A stretch of DNA of 6,357 nucleotides. Origin: CAZIVO01 sp964542765 (GTDB lineage Bacteria > Planctomycetota > UBA1135 > UBA2386). This document shows, piece by piece, positions 1-5,919 of the stretch. Location of the stretch: NCBI GenBank assembly GCA_964542765.1, contig CAZIVO010000153.1, forward strand, positions 1 to 6,357. The letters are read 5' to 3'. The notes below the pieces were generated by a model, which ran no database searches, was not told where the DNA came from, and saw only the letters and a list, made by a program, of their open reading frames with translations. Every line of letters begins with the position of its first letter. The stretch's first letter is position 1. Position numbers and translations under genes: made by a program.

Positions 1-75
1 TGAGCTACACCCACCACGCTTCGTTCCGCGGACGTGGTCCCACGGGGGCTAATGTGCCCGCACGGCATGCCAAGG

Positions 76-2517
76 TCAATCCACCGGCGAGGGATTCCTC
101 ACCATCCACAAAGCCATACCGAGCAGGCCCAATGCCCCCAACAGCATCAAAACCCGCGCACGCCACAAGAAACTCGGCTCGTAGACCAAACGGAGTCGGC
201 ACTTGCCCTGTGGCAGGAGCACCGCACTCAAGGCGCCATCGGCCGGAACAATCTCGGCGGACTCGACCACCTCTTTACCCTGGACCCGATGGGCGATCTC
301 TGCCCGCATCCCGGGATAGGGATAAACCGAGATCACCACCCACCTGCGTGAGTCGGTGCGCACATTGAACTCGAAGGAGGTCGAAGAGCTTTTTTCCTCA
401 TCGAAACGCGCAGCCCCTATCGAGGAACCATCGACCACATCGAGTCCTGATGCCTCCAGAAAAGCAACATCGGCAGGGTCGAACTCCGGCGCAGCCATCT
501 TCTCGAAAGCAGCTTCCATGTCGTTCACGGCCTCGACACGCTTGGGGAAAAAAGCACGCTTGAGCACGGTCTTTCGCTCCAGCACCACGGCGTCTTCATC
601 CTCGTGGAAAAGGTCGAACTGTGGCGAGGCAGCAAGCAGTCGCGCATGCTCCCGAAACCTTGCGCCACCGCTCTCGTCCGCAGGCACAGGGAAGATCAGA
701 TACTTGACATTGACCAGATCCAGATAGCGCCCGTAGCCAGAATCGAAGGGATCGATCTTCACCGAGGCTCCGATATCTTCGGCCACGCCCTGATGAAGCA
801 ACATCAAGTTGAAGTCGCGCCCGGTGGTGACGGTGTCCTGCGCCTGTTCACCCACATCGCTACCGGTGAATACCGGCCAGTGGCGCACATTGGGGTTCAA
901 GAAGCGCTTGACGAACTCGCCATAGCGACGCGGAAACACTCCGTCGTGCAAACGAATATCATCGATGCCAAAGACCGCATTCTGGTTGGGGATCAACACA
1001 CCCAAAAGGCCGAAGGTGCGAAAGGACCCCGGACGATCCTTGCGCTGCAGAGCCTTGATGAAATCGGGCTTCGCGAAAGGGTCGTGGCGGGGCATCCAAT
1101 CGCCCGGCACCGCCAGCACCAACTCTGTCACCAGCAGGCCGACGACCAGAACAACGCGCAGGGTGCTCTGCACAAAAACGGTGGCCCACCCCATGAACAC
1201 GACCAGCGCCACCGGCCAAACAAGAGCTGTCCAGCCCACGAACTCGATGTAAGGGCGACCCTGTCCATCACGCGGTGACGCTTCTTCGGCCCCGAGTGCC
1301 GCCGCCACCAGTATGACCAGCGCCGCCAGCGCGACTGCGGCACTCACCAAGAAACGGCGAGCGGACACGGTCCCGGCCAGCACCGCCGCGATGCCGGCAC
1401 CACAGAGCAGGGCCAGAGCCAGGGCAGCAACGGGATAGAGATACTTCCACAGCTTGACCAAAGAAAAGCCCGGCAAGTCTCCCAACCACCCGGTCCCCCA
1501 CCATCCGAGGATCTTGCCACCGAACAAGAGGAGGAGCCCCCAGAGAAAGGCGCTCTTACCAAGCCCTCTGCCCACACCCATGACGGCCAGCAAGAAGGTG
1601 AGAAACCCGATGTAAGGCGCCACCGAACCAAAGTGCCCGAGGTGATAGCCCTTGGGGAGGAACAGACCCAGCGCCCCCGCAGCCGTGAAGGCATCGCCCC
1701 CGAAACTGGTGTCATGGTGATGGACGGATTCGGCCACATACTCCAGTCCCCCGAGCCAGTAGAAGGACGCCAACAGAACCGGCGGCACCGAACACAGAAC
1801 CACGCGCAGGAAGCCCGCCCAACCCCACTGCTGCCAGCGCCACAAGCAAAAGATCCCGGTGGCGACTGCGGCGAGCAACGCCGGTTGCGGGTTGCCGCCA
1901 GTGACAACGCAATAGACGACAAAACCGTGTCCGAACAGCGATGTCCACCGAGGCCGACGAGCCAGCTGATCAGCGGTCAGCCACAGCCAGGGCAACCAGA
2001 CCTCCGCATTGAGGTGGTGCATCTGCAGGTAGCGCAAGAAGTAGCCAGTCAACCCGAAGGCAACCCCGGCACCGAACGCTGCCGGCAACGGCAGACCGAG
2101 CCGCGAAGCGAGTAACAAGGCTCCGGTTGCTCCGATCAACAACCTCAGAAGATAAGTGAAATCGAAGATCCAAGGGGAATCGGGAAACCAGTGCACCAGC
2201 AGGCGCAGCGGGTTGCCGATGCTGGTCTGCCAGTTGCCCTGCAAGGGTACGCCAAGGCCGTTGTGCGGATTCCACCAGGGCCACTCTCCTCGATCAAAGA
2301 GCTTCGCGCTGTAGACCGCCAAGGGCTCGTCGATGTAGGCCGCAACCGCGTCCGCAACCGGAACCGACGTCGGTGCAGCAGCATCCACGGGACCCCTGGC
2401 CGTGACTCCGGGCCCACCAAGCGAGGCCATCAGACCCTGCCCCGAAAAAAGAACTCCGCGGAAGGCCACGGCAATGACCATGACCAGCAACAGGATGTAG
2501 GGCCAGTGACGCTTCAC
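76..2517 (-). CDS. YfhO-family polytopic membrane protein, putative GT-C-type glycosyltransferase (813 aa)
   Basis: The likely role is transfer of a sugar from a polyprenyl-phosphate donor to an envelope acceptor outside the cytoplasmic membrane; the acceptor is unknown. A first membrane helix (about residues 5-24) is followed by an outer loop with D56, D63 and the motif PWWNPHNGLGVPLQGN (about 80-95), typical of YfhO/GT-C proteins. About ten more hydrophobic segments run to residue 472. A soluble domain (473-780) holds family-like strings 'LDLVNVKYLI', 'RAFFPKRVEAV' and 'WVVISVYPYPGM', and a last helix spans about 783-805. I place the start at GTG 2517, because AAGGTGAG (2524-2531) sits 6 nt before it; an in-frame GTG at 2538 would add seven residues but has no ribosome binding site. 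The gene lies 24 nt after a polyprenyl-phosphate-type glycosyltransferase, probably in one operon. Family assignment is firm; substrate and acceptor are inferred. Confidence 0.88.
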   Translation of the reverse strand: MKRHWPYILLLVMVIAVAFRGVLFSGQGLMASLGGPGVTARGPVDAAAPTSVPVADAVAAYIDEPLAVYSAKLFDRGEWPWWNPHNGLGVPLQGNWQTSIGNPLRLLVHWFPDSPWIFDFTYLLRLLIGATGALLLASRLGLPLPAAFGAGVAFGLTGYFLRYLQMHHLNAEVWLPWLWLTADQLARRPRWTSLFGHGFVVYCVVTGGNPQPALLAAVATGIFCLWRWQQWGWAGFLRVVLCSVPPVLLASFYWLGGLEYVAESVHHHDTSFGGDAFTAAGALGLFLPKGYHLGHFGSVAPYIGFLTFLLAVMGVGRGLGKSAFLWGLLLLFGGKILGWWGTGWLGDLPGFSLVKLWKYLYPVAALALALLCGAGIAAVLAGTVSARRFLVSAAVALAALVILVAAALGAEEASPRDGQGRPYIEFVGWTALVWPVALVVFMGWATVFVQSTLRVVLVVGLLVTELVLAVPGDWMPRHDPFAKPDFIKALQRKDRPGSFRTFGLLGVLIPNQNAVFGIDDIRLHDGVFPRRYGEFVKRFLNPNVRHWPVFTGSDVGEQAQDTVTTGRDFNLMLLHQGVAEDIGASVKIDPFDSGYGRYLDLVNVKYLIFPVPADESGGARFREHARLLAASPQFDLFHEDEDAVVLERKTVLKRAFFPKRVEAVNDMEAAFEKMAAPEFDPADVAFLEASGLDVVDGSSIGAARFDEEKSSSTSFEFNVRTDSRRWVVISVYPYPGMRAEIAHRVQGKEVVESAEIVPADGALSAVLLPQGKCRLRLVYEPSFLWRARVLMLLGALGLLGMALWMVRNPSPVD

Positions 2518-2523
2518 GACCCA

Positions 2524-2531
2524 CTCACCTT
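2524..2531 (-). promoter_or_regulatory. Shine-Dalgarno sequence that sets the YfhO-family start
   Basis: Read on the minus strand, AAGGTGAG ends 6 nt before GTG 2517-2515. This is the best ribosome binding site near the 5' end of the gene. It lies inside the extra codons that an upstream in-frame GTG (2538) would add, which argues for the later start. Confidence 0.6.
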
Positions 2532-2541
2532 GAATCACCCG

Positions 2542-3270
2542 TCATTTCGACCTCGAAAATCGCCAGCGTAGCAGGGTCCAGATTGCGACCCAGCCATCGC
2601 GGGTACGAATCTTCTTGCCGGCGTCCTCGGTCCTCGGTTCGTAGCGAATCTGGATTTCCGGGATCTTGTAACCTCTCTTGAGCACCTTGGCCGTCACTTC
2701 CGGACAGAACTCGAAGCCATCGGACTGCAGGTCGATCGACTGGATCAGTTCCCGCTTCCACATCTTGTAGCAGGTCGGCTCGTCCGTCAGCCGCGAACCG
2801 TAGAGGATGTTGGTGATCCAGCTGAGCAACACGCCACCCCAGTAATACTTGACCTGCACGTGGCTGCTGCGATAACTCAACCGTCGGCTTCCGTAGAGGA
2901 CGGGAGTGTCGATTCGCTCCATCTCTTCGAGCATCCGTAGAAAATCCGAAGGATCGTACTCGAGGTCGGCGTCCTGGATCACGACCACCTCGCCAATGGC
3001 CTGCTCGATGCCCATCCGAACCGCCGAACCCTTCCCCCCATTCTCCTTGTGGAACACCCGCACTCGCGGGTGTTCGGCCGCCAGGGCATCGGCGATGGCA
3101 GCACTCCCGTCGGTGCTGCCATCGTCAACAAGCAGGATCTCGAGTGAGAGTGGTAGGGCCAGCACCCTGATGACGCTCTCTTTCAGGGTGGCCTCCTCGT
3201 TATAAGCAGGGATCACCACCGACAGCCGTGGCACCGTCGATCCCGCAGACCCATCCTCATCAACTAGCAT
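2542..3270 (-). CDS. Family 2 glycosyltransferase, polyprenyl-/dolichyl-phosphate sugar synthase-like (242 aa)
   Basis: This predicted cytosolic, membrane-associated enzyme would transfer a sugar from a nucleotide donor to a polyprenyl phosphate. It shows a complete GT-A fold signature: VVIPAYNEE (18-26), VDDGSTDGS (48-56), ENGGKGSAVRMGI (76-88), the metal-binding DAD (100-102), YGSRR (126-130), LTDEPTCYKMWKRE (161-174), and the end string GKKIRTRDGW (218-227) usual in DPM1-like enzymes. No transmembrane segments follow the catalytic domain, unlike CsbB or GtrB. It would therefore be peripheral to the membrane and need a partner, plausibly the YfhO-family protein encoded 24 nt downstream. The ATG at 3270 has only GGA directly before it. 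A GTG at 3234 (13th codon) would give a more usual N-terminus ending in PRLSVVIP, so the start is uncertain. Sugar specificity cannot be read from the sequence. Confidence 0.92.
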   Translation of the reverse strand: MLVDEDGSAGSTVPRLSVVIPAYNEEATLKESVIRVLALPLSLEILLVDDGSTDGSAAIADALAAEHPRVRVFHKENGGKGSAVRMGIEQAIGEVVVIQDADLEYDPSDFLRMLEEMERIDTPVLYGSRRLSYRSSHVQVKYYWGGVLLSWITNILYGSRLTDEPTCYKMWKRELIQSIDLQSDGFEFCPEVTAKVLKRGYKIPEIQIRYEPRTEDAGKKIRTRDGWVAIWTLLRWRFSRSK

Positions 3271-3325
3271 TCCGTATGAATTCTGCGGTGAGGTGAAGGA
3301 ATTGGCAAAGTCCAGTGCGGATAAC

Positions 3326-3354
3326 TTGATGACAGACCGAAACCACGCTAGATA
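3326..3354 (+). promoter_or_regulatory. Possible sigma70-like promoter for tRNA-Lys
   Basis: TTGATG (3326-3331) and TAGATA (3349-3354) are separated by exactly 17 nt. They match the -35 consensus at 4 of 6 and the -10 consensus at 3 of 6 positions. Transcription would start near 3361, immediately before the first hairpin upstream of the tRNA. The match is modest, and planctomycete promoters are poorly characterised. Confidence 0.3.
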
Positions 3355-3364
3355 TTCCGCCTCG

Positions 3365-3388
3365 CATCGCTGCTCCAGAGCAGCGATG
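3365..3388 (+). other. Perfect 10-bp hairpin in the 5' flank of tRNA-Lys
   Basis: CATCGCTGCT (3365-3374) pairs perfectly with AGCAGCGATG (3379-3388) around a CCAG loop. It ends 21 nt before the mature tRNA and could form in the pre-tRNA leader. On the opposite strand it could stop or stabilise leftward transcripts coming from the metallopeptidase gene. No T-tract follows on either strand, so it is not a canonical intrinsic terminator. Confidence 0.6.
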
Positions 3389-3402
3389 GCGCGATCTCGC
3401 GC
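3389..3402 (+). other. Second short GC hairpin abutting the first, 7 nt before tRNA-Lys
   Basis: GCGCG (3389-3393) pairs with CGCGC (3398-3402) around the loop ATCT. It starts on the base directly after the 10-bp hairpin, so the two would stack or sit in tandem in the tRNA leader. A 5-bp stem in GC-rich DNA is weak evidence alone; the tandem position is what makes it worth recording. Confidence 0.4.
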
Positions 3403-3409
3403 GGAGCGT

Positions 3410-3485
3410 GCCTCCTTAGCTCAGTTGGTAGAGCAACGGATTCTTAATCCGTGGGTCGTAGGTTCAAATCCTACAGGAGGTACCA
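3410..3485 (+). tRNA. tRNA-Lys (anticodon CTT)
   Basis: A standard 76-nt cloverleaf can be drawn by hand. The acceptor stem GCCTCCT/AGGAGGT (3410-3416 with 3475-3481) has one G-U pair at the end. The D arm contains AGCTCAGTTGGTAGAGC. The anticodon stem ACGGA/TCCGT encloses loop TTCTTAA with CTT at 3443-3445, which reads AAG codons. The variable loop is GGGTC, and the T arm GTAGG-TTCAAAT-CCTAC is intact. Discriminator A (3482) and an encoded CCA (3483-3485) complete it. No mismatches or intron are present, so it should be functional. It diverges from the glycosyltransferase gene and converges on the metallopeptidase gene. Confidence 0.97.
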
Positions 3486-3499
3486 CTTTCGCCACCCGC

Positions 3500-3521
3500 G
3501 AGGGCGGACAGCCCCGCCCTC
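3500..3521 (+). terminator. GC-rich hairpin after tRNA-Lys, possible terminator without T-tract
   Basis: GAGGGCGG (3500-3507) pairs perfectly with CCGCCCTC (3514-3521) around a 6-nt loop ACAGCC, 14 nt after the tRNA CCA end. There is no run of T on either strand, so termination activity is inferred from position and stability only. It could equally act in 3'-end processing. Confidence 0.4.
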
Positions 3522-3545
3522 CCCTCGCCGTGCGGCGGTAAGGGG
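3521..3545 (-). terminator. Hairpin directly after the metallopeptidase stop, possible terminator without T-tract
   Basis: CCCCT (3521-3525) pairs with AGGGG (3541-3545), and inside it CGCC (3526-3529) pairs with GGCG (3534-3537) around GTGC, leaving a 3-nt bulge. On the minus strand it begins on the first base after the TGA stop of the metallopeptidase. It shares only base 3521 with the neighbouring hairpin, so the two form a tandem pair between converging transcripts. Confidence 0.38.
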
Positions 3546-4268
3546 TCACTCCGGGGGGCCCCAGATCTTGACGAGCAGATCGTGTAGCCCGGGATCGAAC
3601 TCCTTGAGCTCAGCGCGGACGAACGGAAAGAAGTCGTTGCGGTAAAAGTATGCCTCGGTCGCCTCGGCGAAGTACTCCTTGTGATTCGTCAGGGCGTAGT
3701 GCCGGACACGCTTACCCCGATGAGAGAGCACCTTCTCGTAGCTCTTGGCCGCCTTGGCTTTCTTGTAGGCCTCGACAATCCGAACATCATCAAACCCCAG
3801 TATCTGGTCGTGATAAGCGTGGGCGAGTTCGTGCAGGACCACCGCCGGATGCTTGACGAGCTGGGATCGAGAAATCAGGCTGCGCGCTCGCGGAATGTGC
3901 ACCTTCTTGGCCAATCGCTCGTCGTAATTGCGACCCCGCAGCCAGCCGGCGCTGGGATGGTATTGCATGTTGCCGAGTGACGGATGCTCGTGCTCTATCC
4001 ATATCTCGAGCTTACGCATGTCGTCCAGGCGCTCTCCTACAACCAGTAGCGCGATGCGCTCGAGGTGATTACCGAGCATGCTGAGCGCGCGAGCGCCGAT
4101 CTCCTTGTGCTTGCCTCCGAGCAGCGCAGGATCGACGTGAACGGTCCATCCATGGATCTTCTGCACGACCGGATCGAACCGCCAGCCGGGGACGCGCCGC
4201 TCAGTTCCCAGCGCGGAAACGAAAAGCACCGAGAGCGGGATCACCAGATATCGTTTGAGATTACGCAT
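3546..4268 (-). CDS. Secreted HExxH zinc metallopeptidase, anthrax lethal factor-like gluzincin (240 aa)
   Basis: This is a predicted exported zinc peptidase with unknown substrate. Residues 1-19 form a signal peptide (basic MRNLKR, then a hydrophobic core ending VSA, likely cleaved after A19); there is no lipobox cysteine. The zinc motif HELAH lies at 146-150, with H146 and H150 as ligands and E147 as catalytic base. About 50 residues later 'YALTNHKEYFAEATEAYF' (191-208) offers E202 as third ligand and Y191 as a candidate transition-state tyrosine. This layout resembles the TNEAEFFAEAF segment of anthrax lethal factor and the Pro-Pro endopeptidase group. The whole protein is one small catalytic domain with no toxin translocation domain. 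ATG 4268 is the first possible ATG after an in-frame TGA 30 nt upstream; no clear Shine-Dalgarno precedes it. It diverges from the secreted protein gene at 4459. Confidence 0.85.
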   Translation of the reverse strand: MRNLKRYLVIPLSVLFVSALGTERRVPGWRFDPVVQKIHGWTVHVDPALLGGKHKEIGARALSMLGNHLERIALLVVGERLDDMRKLEIWIEHEHPSLGNMQYHPSAGWLRGRNYDERLAKKVHIPRARSLISRSQLVKHPAVVLHELAHAYHDQILGFDDVRIVEAYKKAKAAKSYEKVLSHRGKRVRHYALTNHKEYFAEATEAYFYRNDFFPFVRAELKEFDPGLHDLLVKIWGPPE

Positions 4269-4302
4269 GGTGTATTCAATGGTATCGAATCCTGTTCAGC
4301 GA

Positions 4303-4366
4303 CATCAGGGCATTCCGAGGGTTCGGTTGCTCGAGGCGCAAACACACGAGTCGCGAAGCCCTGATG
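4303..4366 (+). repeat. Perfect 9-nt inverted repeat enclosing two small hairpins
   Basis: CATCAGGGC (4303-4311) is the exact reverse complement of GCCCTGATG (4358-4366), with 46 nt between. Inside, CCGA/TCGG (4315-4318 with 4323-4326, loop GGGT) and TTGC/GCAA (4327-4330 with 4338-4341) can each form a 4-bp stem. As RNA the whole could fold as a multibranched structure in the 5' leader of the plus-strand gene. As DNA it could be a paired binding site serving both divergent genes. It matches no riboswitch I know. Confidence 0.4.
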
Positions 4367-4399
4367 CCGAGCCACTTGGTCCCTCTCCAGGAAAGACCT

Positions 4400-4453
4400 A
4401 TGCTCCTGCTCTCCTCTCTCGCCGCCACCACCAACCATTGCCTTTTCAGGTGA
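4400..4453 (+). CDS. Possible leader peptide (upstream ORF, 17 aa)
   Basis: The peptide would read MLLLSSLAATTNHCLFR. ATG 4400 is preceded by AGGA (4389-4392) at 7 nt, a good ribosome binding site. The TGA stop (4451-4453) forms the last three bases of AGGTGA (4448-4453), which is the Shine-Dalgarno of the main gene starting at 4459. Ribosomes ending this ORF would therefore sit on the downstream initiation region, allowing translational coupling or attenuation. Length and composition alone cannot show that it is translated; chance is a real alternative. Confidence 0.3.
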   Translation: MLLLSSLAATTNHCLFR

Positions 4454-4458
4454 ACGCC

Positions 4459-5514
4459 ATGCGAAGACACATCGCCGCCTCTCTCTTGCTGCTGGCCATC
4501 CCTGTCGCCGCCCAGAAAACGATCGTCTCACCGATCGGCTACGACAAGAAGGAAGGGAGTTCCAACAACACCTTCCCCTGGTACCGCATCTTCCACTACA
4601 TGCAGGTGCACGACGACCTCAAGAACAACCCGATGCTGGTCAAGGGGCAAGCGCACCGCCGCGACGGCACTCTGGGCAATATGAACGCAGCGGGTCCGAG
4701 GACCATCGAGATCGCCCTGTGGCTCGGCGAAGCCGATTACAGCAAGGTCACCAGCACTTACGCGTCGAACTGGGCCAGCAAGCCGACCAACGCCTTCCCC
4801 AAGGGCAATCTGAATCTGCCCGACTGGATCCAGAAACCGGCGGCGGCGCCGGCGCCCTTCACCCTGATCATCCCCTACAAGACTCCTGTGCCCTATACCG
4901 GCAAGCTGGCGCTGGCCTGGGAGGCGGTGATCACCCAGGTCGGTTCGCAGGGCGTCTATCCGGCCGATGCCGTCTCCGACCCCGCCTGGAATCAAGGAGC
5001 CTACAAAGCGTTGGGAATCGGCTGCATGGCGACGGGCCAGACCCGCGCCATGCGCACCAGCGCCTACTGGTACACCTTCTCGAGTCCGTCGCAGCGCATC
5101 CGCCACAACGTCTACGCCTCCTACGGCGCCAAGAACGCGCCGGCCGCCATCCTGATCGGCTTCAGCAATCCCAACTTGCCCCTGCCGCTGTGCGGTGGCG
5201 GCAAGACTCTGTTCACGAGCGGTGCTGTCATCATCAGCACCACCTCGGACGCGAACGGTGCTTTCAGAACTCCCTCCCTCTACGTGCCGTGGAACCCCGC
5301 CTTCGCGGGCATGAAGACCTTCACCCAGGCAGTCAGCGTGGACGCCGGCCAGAAACCGATCCCGGTCGCCATCTCCAATGGCGTCGAGGCCAGCGTGGCG
5401 ACGATGCCGGGACCCGGCGGCGCCTTCTGTCGGATCTACTCCAGCGGTGATCCCAACGCCCTGAGCGGAAATCTCGCCAAGAACTACGCGGTCGTGACGC
5501 AGTTCTTCAAGTGA
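4459..5514 (+). CDS. Secreted protein of a family common in Planctomycetota, function unknown (351 aa)
   Basis: ATG 4459 is chosen because AGGTGA (4448-4453) lies 5 nt before it and a classical signal peptide follows (residues 1-18, cleavage after PVAA). The open frame continues 68 codons upstream, but that part is not protein-like. The mature protein has no transmembrane segment. Recognisable blocks in order are FPWYRIFHYMQVHDDL (39-54), RRDG (67-70), RTIEIALWLG (81-90), YASNW (101-105), NLPDW (119-123), PAPFTLIIPY (131-140), GIGCMATGQT (186-195), and a C-terminal part with C245, VPWNPAFAGMKTFTQAVSVDAG (276-297) and C324. From memory these blocks recur in large sets of exported planctomycete proteins of unknown role, probably beta-rich and extracellular. 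No catalytic motif is visible. It ends 3 nt from the convergent gene. Confidence 0.85.
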   Translation: MRRHIAASLLLLAIPVAAQKTIVSPIGYDKKEGSSNNTFPWYRIFHYMQVHDDLKNNPMLVKGQAHRRDGTLGNMNAAGPRTIEIALWLGEADYSKVTSTYASNWASKPTNAFPKGNLNLPDWIQKPAAAPAPFTLIIPYKTPVPYTGKLALAWEAVITQVGSQGVYPADAVSDPAWNQGAYKALGIGCMATGQTRAMRTSAYWYTFSSPSQRIRHNVYASYGAKNAPAAILIGFSNPNLPLPLCGGGKTLFTSGAVIISTTSDANGAFRTPSLYVPWNPAFAGMKTFTQAVSVDAGQKPIPVAISNGVEASVATMPGPGGAFCRIYSSGDPNALSGNLAKNYAVVTQFFK

Positions 5515-5517
5515 TCC

Positions 5518-5919
5518 TCACCGCGGACGAGCCAGGCCCCCACGCTCTCGAATAGCCTTCTCGATGAAGGTCGGTAGTTCCGCCAACGCCATCTTCTCGA
5601 GCTCGGCGATCACCCATTCCTGGTCGCCGTCGAGCCGGTTGTAGAGGTAACTGCGAATCTTCTCGTCCTCCACGAAGTCTCCGACATTGGCCTGCAAATA
5701 CATCGCCAGGAAGGTGGAGAGATCCTCACTACGCTCATAGTCCTGCAGCGCCGAACCCTCGAATAGTTCCTTGACGATGGCGAGCTTCTGCCGGCGAGAA
5801 ATTTCAGCGTCCTCGAGACTGGCACCCCGCATACCAGCGCAACCCATGGACAGCATGAACGCAACGCTGACGAACAAGCAAGAGATCAAACTCCGACTAC
5901 AGACGATTCGGTGCATCAT
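5518..5919 (-). CDS. Small exported protein, putative lipoprotein, function unknown (133 aa)
   Basis: I choose ATG 5919 because AGGA (5926-5929, minus strand) lies 6 nt before it; a second ATG follows directly at 5916. The open frame extends upstream to 6039, but that extension lacks a ribosome binding site and would bury the signal sequence. The N-terminus MMHRIVCSR is followed by a hydrophobic core to residue 23 and then LSMGC, with C27 as possible lipidation site. Serine at -3 makes the lipobox imperfect, so ordinary signal peptidase cleavage is an alternative. The remaining ~105 residues are charged and look alpha-helical (LEDAEISRRQKLAIVKELF, then ELEKMALAELPTFIEKAI near the end). I recognise no domain. 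It is convergent with the secreted protein gene, 3 nt away. Confidence 0.7.
   Translation of the reverse strand: MMHRIVCSRSLISCLFVSVAFMLSMGCAGMRGASLEDAEISRRQKLAIVKELFEGSALQDYERSEDLSTFLAMYLQANVGDFVEDEKIRSYLYNRLDGDQEWVIAELEKMALAELPTFIEKAIRERGGLARPR

Larger units (their letters stand above)
4269..4458. promoter_or_regulatory. Divergent intergenic region between the metallopeptidase and secreted-protein genes
   Basis: This region of 190 nt must hold the promoters of two genes reading apart. I found no convincing -35/-10 pair on either strand. It contains a perfect 9-nt inverted repeat (4303-4311 with 4358-4366) and a short upstream ORF at 4400-4453. Both lie within the leader of the plus-strand gene if transcription starts to the left of them. 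Confidence 0.5.

Noticed and set aside
33..71. Small hairpins after the YfhO-family stop (CGTGG/CCACG at 33-44, GGGC/GCCC at 46-59, palindrome GGCATGCC at 64-71)
   Set aside because: Stems are 4-5 bp and no T-tract follows on the minus strand; this is not enough to call a terminator.
604..1278. Plus-strand open frame of 224 codons
   Set aside because: It lies wholly antisense to the YfhO-family gene, whose protein is clearly recognisable; long antisense frames are expected in GC-rich coding DNA.
3461..3485. tRNA-Lys 3' end as an integration (att) site
   Set aside because: I found no second copy of the tRNA 3' end in the window, and no integrase or phage gene beside it.
3293..3541. Plus-strand open frame of 82 codons containing LAQLVEQRILNPWVVGSNPTGGT
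   Set aside because: That peptide is the well-known false translation of a tRNA gene; the frame simply runs through tRNA-Lys.
4255..4458. N-terminal extension of the secreted protein back to ATG 4255
   Set aside because: It would put 68 unlikely residues before a textbook signal peptide and overlap the divergent peptidase gene, and the start at 4459 has a good ribosome binding site.
4528..5450. Minus-strand frame 4528-5106 and plus-strand frame 4719-5450
   Set aside because: Both are out-of-frame shadows of the secreted protein gene, with repetitive R/G/H-rich translations.
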